A stretch of DNA of 64,000 nucleotides from Hirsutella rhossiliensis (taxonomy: Eukaryota > Ascomycota > Sordariomycetes > Hypocreales > Ophiocordycipitaceae): NCBI RefSeq assembly GCF_020360975.1, contig NW_025408674.1, forward strand, positions 2,666,001-2,730,000, read 5' to 3'. The position numbers and the translations under genes are program-made. How positions within the stretch are numbered: position 1 is the first letter of the stretch; each line of letters opens with the position of its first letter. The notes below the pieces were generated by a model, which had not been told where the DNA came from, ran no database searches, and saw nothing but the letters and a program-made list of their open reading frames with translations. Positions 1 through 11,423 of the stretch are shown in pieces.

Positions 1-364
1 AGAGGGATGCTAGATCTAAGACTTGTCCTTTTTTGAGTTTGCGACTGGCGCATGGAGTTTTGGGAAAAGTCGGCGAAAAACGAAGACTTGCCGCCTGGGG
101 AACGGAATATTTGACACAAGATTTACGCGTGGTGCGTTTTGTACAACATGTACAGGTAGACGGCGCCTCTTTTTCTCTCCTGGTTGCGATGTCGCGACGA
201 TCTGGATGCATGTACGAAAAACCATGGATACGAAGGCGCACAGGGTTGTACATAGTAAGGGAATCTCCAAGAACGACATGCCACTCTGCACTGCACGCGC
301 TACATATACACGTCCTTGAGTGCTAAGTACAGTGCCTGCCGAGGGAAATGTGTTTTGTGAGCGC
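1..364. other. intergenic, no gene recognised
   Basis: This stretch lies downstream of the minus-strand OMS1-like gene. The short open frames here overlap each other in several frames and show no recognisable domain. It probably holds the 3' UTR of the OMS1-like gene and spacer. Confidence 0.5.
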
Positions 365-1644
365 TCACGCCCGGTCAGTCACTCGGAGCTCGACCCAGAC
401 GAGGGTGCCTAACTGCCAAAAGTTGGGGCGATGGAGCTTGGCCACCTCGAGTCCCGGAGTCGTCTTGACTGCCTCGTCAACCAAAGCTTCAATGTCCCTG
501 TTCCACCAGCAGCCATACTTGTCAAAGTGCTTGCCGGCATACTTGTCCAGCAGGCCGTTGACCAGACCGTACCAGCCCTTTCCGTGTTCGAGCAGGATGA
601 TGCGGCCAGTGTCCGGCCTGACGACGGAAGCGAGGTTGGAGAGGACGGCAACGGGGTCGGAGACGGAGCAGAGACCAAAGGTTTGGATGACGGTGTCGTA
701 TTTCATATCGGCATCGGCTGCTGGCTTCACGGGCAATGTGGCAGGCGGCGGCGGCAGCGGGCGGTGGGTGTCGGAGTTGATGAGTCGGAGGTGGCCGCGA
801 AGGAAGGAGAGTTGACCGCCAGAGTGATCGGCCATGGTGGAGGCCTTGACGAGGGCAGCCGACGAGGCCATGGGGGGGACTGCCCTGACGAGACCTTTCC
901 GGGCGACGTCAAGCATGTCGACGGAAATGTCCAAGCCGGTAAAGGACGCGATGCCGGGAAACGCAGGGCCAGGCGCGCTGCGCCCCTCGGCCACGGCGCA
1001 CAGCGGCAGCCAGTTGTAATACTCCAAGTTGCGACCGGTGCCCATGGCCACCTCGAGCACATGGCCCTTAGCACGCTTGGCAATCTGGCGGCGCAGGCCC
1101 GTGATGCCCATCCACCACTCGGACCCGTCGAGGTCCCTGTCAAACCGCTCGGCATTGTCGCCCGTCAAGGCCGGGGGGCGGCCGGTGGGCGCAGTCTTTT
1201 CGTCTCGGCACGGGCAGGTGTCGAGGGACGCGACGGCAGTGCCGACGATGTAGAAGCCGAGGCATCCTGCGAGGAGGGCGCCGCCGGTGAGGGGGATCCA
1301 GGAGCGGCGCCAGAGGCTGAGGAGAGTGTCGGGCTGGGGGGGCGGCGGTAGGGGTGTTGTTGTGCCTGGTCGGCGCGTGGTCCTAGATGCGGCGGAGGTG
1401 TTATAACCCGCGGGCTTTCACGGGGAAGGGGGGCATTCGCAGCGTACGGCTTATACGGTCTGGCGACGCGGGAGGGAGTCTTTGGGCGAGGAGGAGGAGG
1501 AGGAGGAGGAGGAGGAGGATGCTTCTTGACCGGCGAAGAAGCCCCCGGGGGCTGGTGTGAGGCTCGCGAGGAGGAGCTGGCGAGGCGGCACCATTGCGAC
1601 GAGCAAGCGGCCCTGCTGGCGATGCCCCGCAAAGGCCCTGTCAT
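365..1644 (-). CDS. OMS1-like mitochondrial SAM-dependent methyltransferase
   Basis: Two exons are inferred: 1644-1448 and 1382-365, giving 404 aa. The 65-nt intron (1447-1383, donor GTACGC, acceptor CTAG) is needed to change frame and joins a PYKP codon run to the following Thr-Arg-rich stretch. The N-terminus (MTGPLRG..., rich in Arg and Ser, no acid residues) looks like a mitochondrial presequence and is followed by a run of ten prolines. A hydrophobic segment (GGALLAGCLGFYIVGTAVA) precedes the catalytic domain, matching the membrane-anchored layout of yeast Oms1. The class I methyltransferase fold shows motif I HVLEVAMGTGRN, an acidic motif II with GLDIS, and a C-terminal FWQLGTLVWVELR. 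Oms1 is an inner-membrane mitochondrial protein whose substrate is unclear. The gene diverges from the IMPACT-domain gene across 275 bp. Confidence 0.85.
1488..1519. repeat. GAG/CTC triplet run inside OMS1-like exon 1
   Basis: An uninterrupted GGA/GAG triplet run of about 32 nt. On the minus strand it encodes the poly-proline run of the OMS1-like protein, between presequence and membrane segment. Its length is likely polymorphic. Confidence 0.8.
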
Positions 1645-1919
1645 CTGTGTGCATATCCTTGGAGAAAAAGAATGTCGCCCCGGAGTCGCAATGGCAAAGC
1701 GCCGGTAAGTGATGGCGTCGAAAAAGTGGTCGGATTGTGGGGGCGGCCCGACGCCCTGGAGGAGTGGGGAAGAAGGTCCCGGCGGCATCGACTCGACGCA
1801 CTTGGCATACCCTACAGGAGCGTGAGTTTAAATGAACCGGGGTTTTACTGTACAGCGACACGAACGGATGACACTGAGCACTTCTGCTAGTTTCATCGAC
1901 TGTTGTCAAGAAAGAAGCC

Positions 1920-3466
1920 ATGGCGGGCCAGGGCGACCTGCAGGAGCTGCTGAGAATGCTCACGTCTCGAAAAGTCTCCATGATGGCGGCAATGGGCCAT
2001 GTTAAATCGCTGCAGTCAAACAACCTACGAAGGTAGGACGGACGAGTCTCACCTTGAAAGCACGCAGGCTGACTTGCCGATAACCTAGCATCGACCAGAT
2101 CGCAGCAGCCCCCCTCAACAGCGTCGAGTCGGCCATGGGCGACGCCAAGCTGGCAAAGAGCCTGCACGCAGCATGCAAGAGCCACGGCAAGAAGGCAACA
2201 AAGCGTCCGGCCGCCGACTCGACGTCGCCAAACGCAAAGAAACCCAGGCTGGAGCCCCACAAGCGAGACTTGGACTACAGCTCCATGACGCCCGACGAGC
2301 TGGAGCTGGCGCTGAGCCTGCCGCTCGTCGAGGACGAAGACGTCATCCGGGCCACCACGGTCGTGACCAACAGGGCCCCGCTGGTGCTTGCCTTTGCCGT
2401 CGAGCTGCTCCGGCTGACGATGCCTGAGCAGCCGCCCAGCAGCCGACTCAGCCTGGCGCAGGCGGTGGTGAGCGCCAACTCGAGGGCCAAGGCTGTGAGC
2501 TTGGGGATCGAAAAGGCGGGAGGGGAGGAGCACATTCCCGAGGGCCAGCCAAAGGTGCGCGTGTTGGGGCGGGACATTCCGGTTCTCAAACGAGGCGGCT
2601 ACACATGGTCTCCGGAGGGAGCCAAGAATCAGGATTCAGAACCGAGCACGGCGAGAGCACCGGGAGAAGCAACAGGCCAGCGCCAAAAGACGTGGTCGGC
2701 GAGCCAGAGGCTGACCGCCAGGTCATCCATATTCATCGCTCACGCAGCGTCACTGACGGCATCAAGCCAAAGGGCCGGCCTGGTCAACCAGCTCATGACC
2801 GAGAAGCCCCATCTAGAAACTGCCACTCACAACGCCTGGGCTGCGCGCACAAGTTACGGGAACTCGCCGCTAGTGCAAGAGGCGTCCTTTGACGACGGCG
2901 AGTCAGGCTGCGGCGCATTCATGCTGGGCCTGATGCGGGAGGCCGACGTCAAGAACACGGTGGTGGTGCTGACGCGGTGGTTCGGGGGCGTCATGTTGGG
3001 GCCTGACCGGTGGCGGCTGATGCGTGAGTGCGTCAACGAGGCGCTGCTGTCCCAGCGGCGGACGTCGACGCTGTCGGGCGAAGCCGTGTGGGCGCTGGAC
3101 CCGCAAGACGACAAGCCGGCCACGTCGACGGTGGGTATGGCCACGCACCGGCCCGAAGGCGCGAGGAACTACCTGCTGCGGAGCTTCGCCACGGAGGAGG
3201 AAGAGGGCGGGCGAGGAGGAGGCAGGAAGATGACGGCGGCGGCGAGCAGCGAGGACAAGCAGGAGAACCTGGGACGGGTGCTCGGGGCCATCAGGCTCCT
3301 GTACGCGAGCTGGCAGGGGGTGCTCGGGAGGGAGGAGCTGGATAGGCGGGCGTGGAGCTGGTACGTGGCCACACGGCCCGACGTGGAGGCTGGGCGATCG
3401 GGATGGGGGGCCAAGGGGAGGCTGAGCCTGGGCAAGATTCTTGATTTACGGCGCAAGGAGGGCTAG
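1920..3466 (+). CDS. IMPACT N-terminal (UPF0029/YigZ) domain protein
   Basis: Exon 1 is 1920-2032 and exon 2 is 2089-3466; the 56-nt intron (2033-2088, GTAGGA...CCTAG) keeps the frame, giving 496 aa. The ATG at 1920 is preceded by GCC. Residues about 240-360 carry the UPF0029 signature: an SFDDGESGCGAF segment followed by NTVVVLTRWFGGVMLG, corresponding to the DDGEP and TRYFGG motifs of YigZ/IMPACT. The N-terminal 60 residues form a helical segment (LQELLRMLTSRK...) and are followed by a basic NLS-like stretch (KKPRLEPHKR). Mammalian IMPACT and yeast Yih1 inhibit Gcn2 through an RWD domain, but no RWD domain is visible here, so a Gcn2 role should not be assumed. The function is unknown beyond the domain. 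Confidence 0.82.
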
Positions 3467-4266
3467 GAGGCTGGATTACAGTACTGGACACGTCTGTATA
3501 CGCCAAGGGAAAGGGTTGTGGCTGCTGTTGGTCGCCTCGCACCGTGTTTGTTGCCGAACAGAGGCACGGGAATAGCCATGCTCGGGAAGCAAGGCCGAGG
3601 CATGACGGGAAGGAAGTTGAAAGGTTGTCTTGGTCTATGGCTGGGGAGGAAGAGTGGGTGGTGGACGACGAAGAGGCACGGTGGAAGTTATCGATATGCC
3701 CCGCCTGGTAACCTTGGGGACACAAACAAACAAACCAGGCCCAATCCGGGTGTACATATGGATGGTTGGGAGACGAGCGGACGCATAGTAAACACAGCAA
3801 TCCCAGACCTTCTCTTTTGGAGGCTCTGCAACGGACGAGCTGAAGAGGAAAAAAAAAGAAAAGAGAAGGAAGAAAAGAGGATGATGGCAAAGGTCGATTG
3901 GGGCTAAGAATAGCGCCCATCCAGCAGCTCAGCCTCTTGCTTGTCTTGTCTTGTCCAGGCGGGCGCGTCTTCCCCGCGTCGTCGCGAGTTTATTGATTGA
4001 CCCCTCATCGACCAACTAATGAACCGCCTGTAGTGCAATCCCTTAGGCCTAGAACGGGGGGGTGGGCGACGACCACTTCGGGTCCCTCTTTTCCCCCCCC
4101 ATCTCCTGTGCTCTCTCTCTTTGCCTCCCCGACGACGACGACGACGACGACGACAAAAGCGACAGTCTCGACGAGCGGGCTGCACAAGCGACACGCCCCG
4201 GCCCTCCTATCCATCCCACCCACCTTCGCTTGTTTGCCCTCGTGCACCCGGCGGGCGGCCTCGACC
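3467..4266. promoter_or_regulatory. CDK1 upstream region and IMPACT-gene 3' region
   Basis: No coding gene is supported. The proximal 250 bp before the CDK1 ATG are pyrimidine-rich (C and CT runs) and hold a GAC x8 triplet repeat at 4131-4154, consistent with promoter and 5' UTR of a highly expressed fungal gene. Confidence 0.5.
4131..4154. repeat. (GAC)8 trinucleotide repeat in CDK1 leader
   Basis: Eight perfect GAC units read directly from the sequence, about 110 bp before the CDK1 start codon. Confidence 0.95.
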
Positions 4267-5369
4267 ATGGAAAACTATCAGAAGTTGGAAAAGGTCGGCG
4301 AGGGTGAGCTGCGTCCCAACCTGCTCCCCCCCCCCCCCGGTCTCCGACTGACAGCATCGCTCCGCTTGCAGGAACATATGGAGTTGTTTACAAGGCTCGC
4401 GACCTCGCCAACAGCGGGCGCATCGTGGCGCTCAAAAAGATCCGTCTCGAGGCCGAGGACGAAGGCGTGCCCAGCACCGCCATCCGCGAAATATCGCTGC
4501 TCAAGGAGATGAAGGACCCCAACATTGTGCGCCTGCTCAACATTGTCCACGCCGACGGCCACAAGCTGTACCTCGTCTTCGAGTTCCTCGACCTCGACCT
4601 CAAAAAGTACATGGAGGCCCTGCCCGTCAGCGACGGCGGCCGCGGCAAGGCCCTGCCCGAGGGCTCCTCCATCAACGTGACGCAGCTCGGCCTCAACGAC
4701 ACCGTCATCCAGAAGTTCATGACGCAGCTATGCGAGGGCATCCGGTACTGCCACTCGCACCGCGTCCTGCACCGCGACCTCAAGCCCCAGAACCTGCTCA
4801 TCGACAAGGACGGCAACCTGAAGCTCGCCGACTTTGGCCTCGCCCGCGCCTTTGGCGTGCCCCTGCGTACATACACCCACGAGGTCGTCACCCTGTGGTA
4901 CCGCGCCCCCGAGATCCTGCTCGGCGGCCGCCAGTATTCGACGGGCGTCGACATGTGGTCCGTCGGCTGCATCTTTGCCGAGATGTGCACCCGGAAACCC
5001 CTCTTCCCCGGCGACTCGGAGATTGACGAGATTTTCAAAATCTTCCGGTGAGTGCAATTGTCCCTCGCCCTTTGTGTGCCTGGCTGACGCCTTCTTGCCA
5101 GCGCGCTCGGCACCCCGACCGAGGAGCTGTGGCCCGGCGTCACGTCGTACCCCGACTTCAAGTCGTCGTTCCCCAAGTGGCAGCGAAACTACAAGAACTC
5201 GCTCTGCCAGAACCTCGACACAAAGGGCCTCGATCTGCTCGAGATGATGCTCGTCTACGACCCGGCCGGCCGCATCTCGGCCAAGCAGGCTTGCAACCAC
5301 CCCTACTTTGAGGACTACGCCGCCCAGCAGCAGGCAGCCGTGGGCCGCGTCAACGGCTACTACCATTAG
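4267..5369 (+). CDS. cdc2: cyclin-dependent kinase 1 (Cdc2/Cdc28/NimX)
   Basis: Three exons: 4267-4303, 4372-5047 and 5102-5369, with introns of 68 nt and 54 nt, giving 326 aa. Key residues are all present: G-loop GEGTYG with the inhibitory Thr14/Tyr15 pair, catalytic Lys34, the diagnostic cyclin-binding helix PSTAIRE at 46-52, HRDLKPQN from 146, DFG at 166-168, and the activating Thr181 in the T-loop ([15 protein letters not shown]). The perfect PSTAIRE identifies the mitotic CDK1 rather than Pho85. An insertion of about 20 residues (roughly 97-118) between the hinge and the next helix is, as far as I recall, shared by filamentous-fungal Cdc2 proteins and explains the length against 298 aa in yeast Cdc28. 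The first intron interrupts the codon for the third G-loop glycine. It is the serine/threonine kinase that drives G1/S and G2/M with cyclins. Confidence 0.97.
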
Positions 5370-8300
5370 GGAGGGATGCCGCGCGCGTACCATGTGTGAA
5401 GCCCGCCCGCACGAGCACACACGATGTGATTCGTCTGGGAGGCTGGTGTCGTGCCTTGTTATCCTTTTGGACTTTCAGGATATCTGCGAGACGATGGACG
5501 CCCGAGATTGGTCACGCCACGGCATGCCATACCAGCATCCCTACAAACGAGGACCGCATCTTCTTTTCCGAACCATCTTGGAAGCAGAGAGAGGGGGGCA
5601 GGCATTCGACCGAGGTGAAAGATTTGACGAGTTAGATACGGTGCCCTGGTCGCTGTCCGGCACGGTCCGCGTATGCGGCCACGCAGCCTCTGGACGTGCC
5701 GAGCAGCGGGAATGCGTCCAGGGCTTTTCTCCACGAGCCCAAGAGAAAACGACCTTATCCAGGGGGTGCGGGAGGAGGCGGGCTTCCTCGCGAGGCAGAG
5801 AAATTTTCCTTTTGTCCCATCTATCATGTACGGTACGGAGTAGACCGGTCTGGGTTCGGAATGGCACGATAATAGACGATTATGGCACGCAACTACGTGA
5901 CGCGCTTTTCCGTGATTTGCACGACACCCGACGCAGAGGCTTTGCGCCAATACGGCTCAGGGGTTTCACGAATATGCGCGGCCCGCGAAGAGCAAAGCGT
6001 CTCCACCGCCAGTCGAGAAACGAGGCAGGGCGTGGCGAGGACCCTGCATACTCGCCAAGTTGAAGCGGCATCTAGTCCTTCCCTCCTTTCATGGCCCGCA
6101 TGGGCCTTGGGGTGACGGGGCCGCGTTACCGCTGCAGCTCTTGGGGCGGGTCTTGTCTCGGGCCCGTCGAGTGGCAGTGAGTCTCAAGGCGCATCGAGGC
6201 CTTGATATTGATTTGTCCAGAGCGCGGCATCTGCGCATGGCGCCCGGCAAATGAATGAGAGGGGAGACGGGACAGACCATGATTGGCCCGCCAAGCGCAG
6301 ACGCGCCGAGAATGCATTTCTACGCCATCGGACGAAAGGGCGAGGCGTAAATGACCAAGTGCGAACTTTATCGGTGACACGGGCGCCTGATGAAACGCGG
6401 CACCTGGCTTGTTGTGCTGCGTGGTGCGAAGTAGGGGATGCTGCTCACGTTCCTCGTGTGAGCGCCACGACGGGATGGGTGAAACGGGTTTGCTGCGGTG
6501 GCTTGCCGGGGAAGAAGCGGGACGGGAGACTGATGGGATGAAAGATTTGATTATTACCTATTCGGCTAGCAGACTAGAGGCGAAGGCTGAAGCTGGGGGG
6601 GGACCGGGTCTCTCCGCGACGGCAACCGTGATGATGCATGCTGCTTTGGGTGCCCCGTATTGTCATACACGATGGTGTGAAACCCCTCGGACCAGAGCCC
6701 ACAGACATGCAAGCACGCGCTGCAAAGCCAAAGCAGCCGAGGCCAGGTTTGTATCCCCGCGGCCCGCGTGTCCTTGCCGGACAACGGGGGCCAAAGAACC
6801 AGGCCCGCCGAGGAGAGGCCGCGGTGCCGTGGAAAAGCAGGAAGCAGGGCTCCGTCACCCTCGTGCAGCTGCTGCTGTCTCGGTGGTCGGCCGGCCCGTG
6901 ACACACGAAGAGGCGTCCCAAACATGGGCGGCACCTTGCGATATTACTGTATACACGCACACGCACGGACATGTGTACACAGGCGTGGACAGTGATGCCG
7001 CTCTGGAAAAACCCCGACGGACCGATCGACTGTGCCTCGCCCCCCCCCCGGGCCTGGACCGGCGAGACGAAAGGGTTTTTTTAGCTCCTTTTTTGCTTTC
7101 CTTTTCGTTGCCTGATTGCTGGAGCGGCGAGAAGAGGCCGCGTGGAAAAGCAAGGGCCAGTATCCAGGGACTTTGGGACGTGGACGCAAAAGGGGGGGAG
7201 ATGGGGGCGGGCCCGGACAAATCATTACCTGGTTCCCGGCAGAGGGCGACGGCGGCCGCTTGGACTGCGGGGGGATCTGGGCGAGAGCCAACGTGCATCG
7301 ATGGCGATGAGGGGACGGCAGAGAGAGGTTGCAGAAGCAAGGGAGGGAGATGAGGGCCATGGCGCCGGAGAGGGAGGGCCGGCCGACATGGCACTGCGGG
7401 TGAAGGGGCTTTGACGCATGGTGGAATGCGGTTTCGCGATCTTGATACACATGGGGGCATGGCATGGCATGGCGAGGGAGGAGGAGATTCGATATTCGTA
7501 CAAGTGCGCACGCACGGCGGGCGGGGAAGCCAGAGAGCGCCCAGGACGATTAGAAGAGCAGGACAAAGCAACATGCAGACAGACGGGCAAGGCTAAATGC
7601 TGGGGTAATCGGGGCCCGTCCGCACACCCCTGCCGATCAGCTTGGTCCAGCCAACATAGCAGATATCCGTACGTTGCGTTCAAACATGGGACCAAGTAAC
7701 GTGAGAATGGCGGTCGGCGAGGGCTGAGACGCAACAAGAGGGCTTCGAATAGCTGTGCATGGATCAGAGAATGCGTGTAAGCGGGCGCTGGCTGGCCATT
7801 CAGCCTGTCCGGGGATGCATAAGCAATGAAGCCATCATCAGCAAGACGCTATCTATTAGCAGAACGTCTTTGTCAGGAACAGGGCGTCAAAAGGCGTGTC
7901 GACGGGGTGAATGCAAGGTACTGTAACCGTACCGAGACTGGAAAGAAAGCTGGGCGAGGAGACGCAGGGAGCGCCGCATCTGATTGGCCGCTGCGTGTCT
8001 CTGTCCAGCCACGCTGCCCGCGGGGCCGCCGGGCGGGTTTGCTCTCAGCCACACCCACATGTCGCCGGCGGGGGTCGGGTGGCTTGTTCGCGCACGCCGC
8101 GGGGGGAGGGGGCGGGCCCTCGAATGTGGCGGCGGAACGGCCGCTGCCTTGTACCTTTGTACTCCGGGCAGGGGTCCGGCACGCAAGGGGAGGGAGCAAA
8201 GAAATTATACAGGGAGAGACACAGACTCTACTGCGTCGAAAACCCTCGAGCAGCTACTCCATAGAGATGGTGAAAGACGATGGATGAATGACAAGAGTAA

Positions 8301-9310
8301 AACAAGGAGTGGAAACAGGGGGTCATGCCAAAGCGAGTGGGCTCCATGCCTGGATCCATGGATGGCGCATGGTGACGAGGCCTTGCTTCGCCGGCAAACA
8401 ATAGCAATCAAGGGAGAGGAGCATAGCATGTCCGCGATGCAAAGCCTAATTTCAATGCCCTTGCCCCTTGCGGTGCGATCTTCATGCTGATCGGCATCGG
8501 GAAGCGTGCTGCTCGGACGCCCTCCAATAAGTCAACATGTAAAGAGCCGGTCTGGATTGGATTTACAACTACAACGCTCACACACCCAAGCTTCAATGTC
8601 ATCTCCTCTACTCCGTACTGTAGGCACGGATCCTTCTCGGGCAATGCACGGCGGGGGCCAATACACACATCCCCGTCGCAGCGTCTTCTCATTGACTCGC
8701 GGCCATTCTTCTTCAGTAGGTTTGCGTCTCAACAAGGGAGACGCAAGATGAGACGGGCATGCTGGACTAAGCTATACTGTACCGCTACCGGGGAGAAACC
8801 AGTAAAAGGCCAGAGTCAGTCTGCCTCATTGATTCGTCTCGTCCAAAACCAAGCGGGCCGAAGAATCGGTTCATGCGTTGTGCGGTGAAGGAGGGGAGGC
8901 TGTGCCGCCGACAAGTAACGGCCGCGGGACGGAGTGCGCGAGGCACGATGCTACTTTTAATGCCCGGCGGTGCGCAGCGATGGCGAGCCTCGAGCGCGAC
9001 GACGACATGCTGCGCACACCGTGTCTTGTCTGGCCCCCCACCCTTCTTTCACGGGAATAGGGCAGTTGTGTGGTTGTAGGTGCGCGATCCCCCCATGCCA
9101 GCGACGGGCCGGGGGATGGCGATGGGGGGGGGGCACGCCTCAGTCATTGCTTACCCACGCTCGTTTTGTGGCTTTTGCCCCCCCTTGATCTTCTCATCTC
9201 ATCGTCGCAGTGGGCAATTTAGTCCTCGATGGATCAAGGGACGAAGAAAGGCGAAGAAGCAGCCTAGATGAGGGAGAGCGTGCGGGGGAGACCGAGACAT
9301 CCAGCTCATC

Positions 9311-9374
9311 CACACACAGAGACGGACACACACACAGACACACACACAGACACACACCCCCACAGACACACACA
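9311..9374. repeat. imperfect (CA)n microsatellite
   Basis: CACACAGA-type units repeated over about 60 bp with C and GA interruptions, read directly. Confidence 0.9.
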
Positions 9375-9730
9375 CGGGACGAGTGGACCTTGATTACAGT
9401 GTGGGGATCCGACAATGAGCAAGATCCATCATTCTCGTCTATTGCCTTTACTGGATGATACGTACCGGCCTGGCCAATGTAATGACGAGGGACAGGGGAA
9501 AAGAAGGGACCGAGGAGCACCGATAGTCCAGGCTAGAATTCCTGGTGCGGCCGGCCTTTCTGAAAGGAGCTTCCTTATCGAGTCAGCAACTGAGGGAGGG
9601 ACGAGGTGAAATGAAGGCGGCCCGACGATATGTCAAGCGATTCAAGCCCGGCAGCCTCATGAATCAGATTCCGTGTCTGCGGGAGAGGCAGTGTTTCGAC
9701 ACCCTCGACGGCTTTTTCTCCTCGTCTTGA

Positions 9731-9758
9731 GTGTGTGTGTGCGTGCGTGTGTGTGTGT
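9731..9758. repeat. (GT)n microsatellite
   Basis: Alternating GT with GC interruptions over 28 bp. Confidence 0.9.
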
Positions 9759-11416
9759 CAAGGACCGGGGGGCGGGCGTCTTGGGAGTCGACATCTGTGG
9801 GGGGGGGGCCACCAATACCCCCTTGCGCACTCTATGACTCCATCGGCCCTTCATGCCATGGACGGGACTGAAGAGGGATGGAGGTGGTGATGCTGGGATC
9901 CCTAGACGTGAGACGAACCGCCCTCTCGACGGCGGGCGTGTCACTCCACCCCCCCTCATTCAATCTACAGTAGACAGATGAAGGGTAGGTAGGCATAGCT
10001 AACACCTCCCGGACGACGAAGGCCGAGATGGAAAGAAGACGCATTCCTCCTAGAGACGTCGCGGTGCAACAGGTGGTCTGCTGGGCCATGCTGATGACTC
10101 TTGGTCCTCCTCGCCTGCCTGGGACAGGATCCATCATGAACCTTCTTTTGGGTGGCGCATGTTTCGTTTCGACGCACGAGAAAGAATGAGAGCGTGTGGC
10201 GATGACGAAGGCGCGCGCACATGAGAAGGAAGCGTTGGTGGAGAGGGAGAGAGAGGGGGAGAGGGAGTGGCCAACAAAGTTTCCACGGCGCCGGTTCCCC
10301 TGCATTGCGCAAGGGACGTCGGCTGCACCGCCAGGTCCCAAGGCGTTGGCTGACATGTTTTTCTCCTCGATGCTTAACCACTCGTGCATGGGCGAAAAAG
10401 TCCGATTCCAAGTTGCTGGTTGCGGACAAGGAAGAACAACAAGTCATGCCAAGGCTGCCCTGCCCGACACAGCCAGCCAGTATTACGGTGGGCCAGTGAG
10501 TGGCAGCAAAGTCGTCGTGGCCTTGCTCGGGAGGCAGACAGCGACCGTGAGAAAAAAAAAGAAAAAAAACCCCCAAACAACCGACACGACCAGGAAGTCA
10601 TGTAGGGCAGCGGGAGTCATGTAGGGCAGCGCGGCCGCCTCCTCTCTGGCCAGGCACAGGAAACGGGGGTCGTCCCGGCCGGACACGGCCCTCGGTGCCG
10701 GGGGTTGAGGCGTGGGGGCACTCACTCACACGCGCCGATGCCCGAAAACGGCAGGCATGACAAGAAAAGATGGCAGGCGGAGGGGAGAAGGGGAGGATAA
10801 GACGGGCGTCGGGACTCATTGGACAGGACGAATTAGGCTGTCGTTTCAGGGCCCCTGACAGGAGGAGGCGGGTTTCACGACGGACGCGCTCGGCGCCAAT
10901 GGCCGGGCTGGCTGGCTGGCGCCCGCTGCTGGCGCTGGCTACCTTGGTACTAGAGGCTCTCTAACTTACTACGTACCTACGGATAATTTAGGTACCTACT
11001 CCCTAGGCTGCCGCCGCCAGCGCGCTCTCTCCCACAGCCCGAATGCGCTGGGGCTCGCTGGACGGGCTCGCTCAAGGGCGGCTTGCTTGCTTGCATGGGA
11101 TGACTGAGAGGTTTGCGGCAAGCCACGGGGCGCCGAGGGACGCTGGAGCGGCCTCGTCCAATCGGGCCCCCCCTGGGCCCTCCCTCACCGCCGTCCACTC
11201 GACTACTGGGACTGGTGGTTTGGATGCCGCGGGCCCTTTGGATGCAACGGCGAGGCGCCAACTGCCAGCAAACAGGCGCGCGTCTCCCGCTGTTGCTGCT
11301 GCTTGCTGCTGCTGCTTCACGCACTCTGTACGGGCGGGATGAATGGGCTGGGCATCATTGTTAGTTATTATTAGGAAACGCCGTGTTTCTTCCATCATCG
11401 AGGGCATCCTTTTGAC

Positions 11417-11423
11417 TATATAT
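11417..11423 (+). promoter_or_regulatory. candidate TATA box of the cyclin gene
   Basis: TATATAT sits directly before the start of a strongly pyrimidine-rich tract (CCTTTCTCCTCC...). This arrangement of TATA followed by a CT-rich initiator region is typical of fungal core promoters. If used, it gives a leader of about 2.2 kb before the ATG at 13674. Confidence 0.45.

Larger units (their letters stand above)
5370..11410. other. gene desert of about 6 kb
   Basis: No coding gene could be supported. Open frames are short, overlap on both strands and lack recognisable motifs or plausible splice chains. The stretch is GC-rich with G and C homopolymers and several simple repeats (CA-type at 9311-9374, GT-type at 9731-9758, purine GAGAGG run near 10240-10270). 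It could hold noncoding transcripts or distal regulatory sequence of CDK1 and the cyclin, but nothing in it proves this. Confidence 0.5.

Noticed and set aside
1349..1420. Frameshift or sequencing error in the OMS1-like gene at the G7 run
   Set aside because: A 65-nt intron with proper ends restores the frame, so no error is needed.
6409..7353. 314-aa open frame in the first desert
   Set aside because: Low-complexity, mixed composition without domains; overlapped by comparable frames on both strands.
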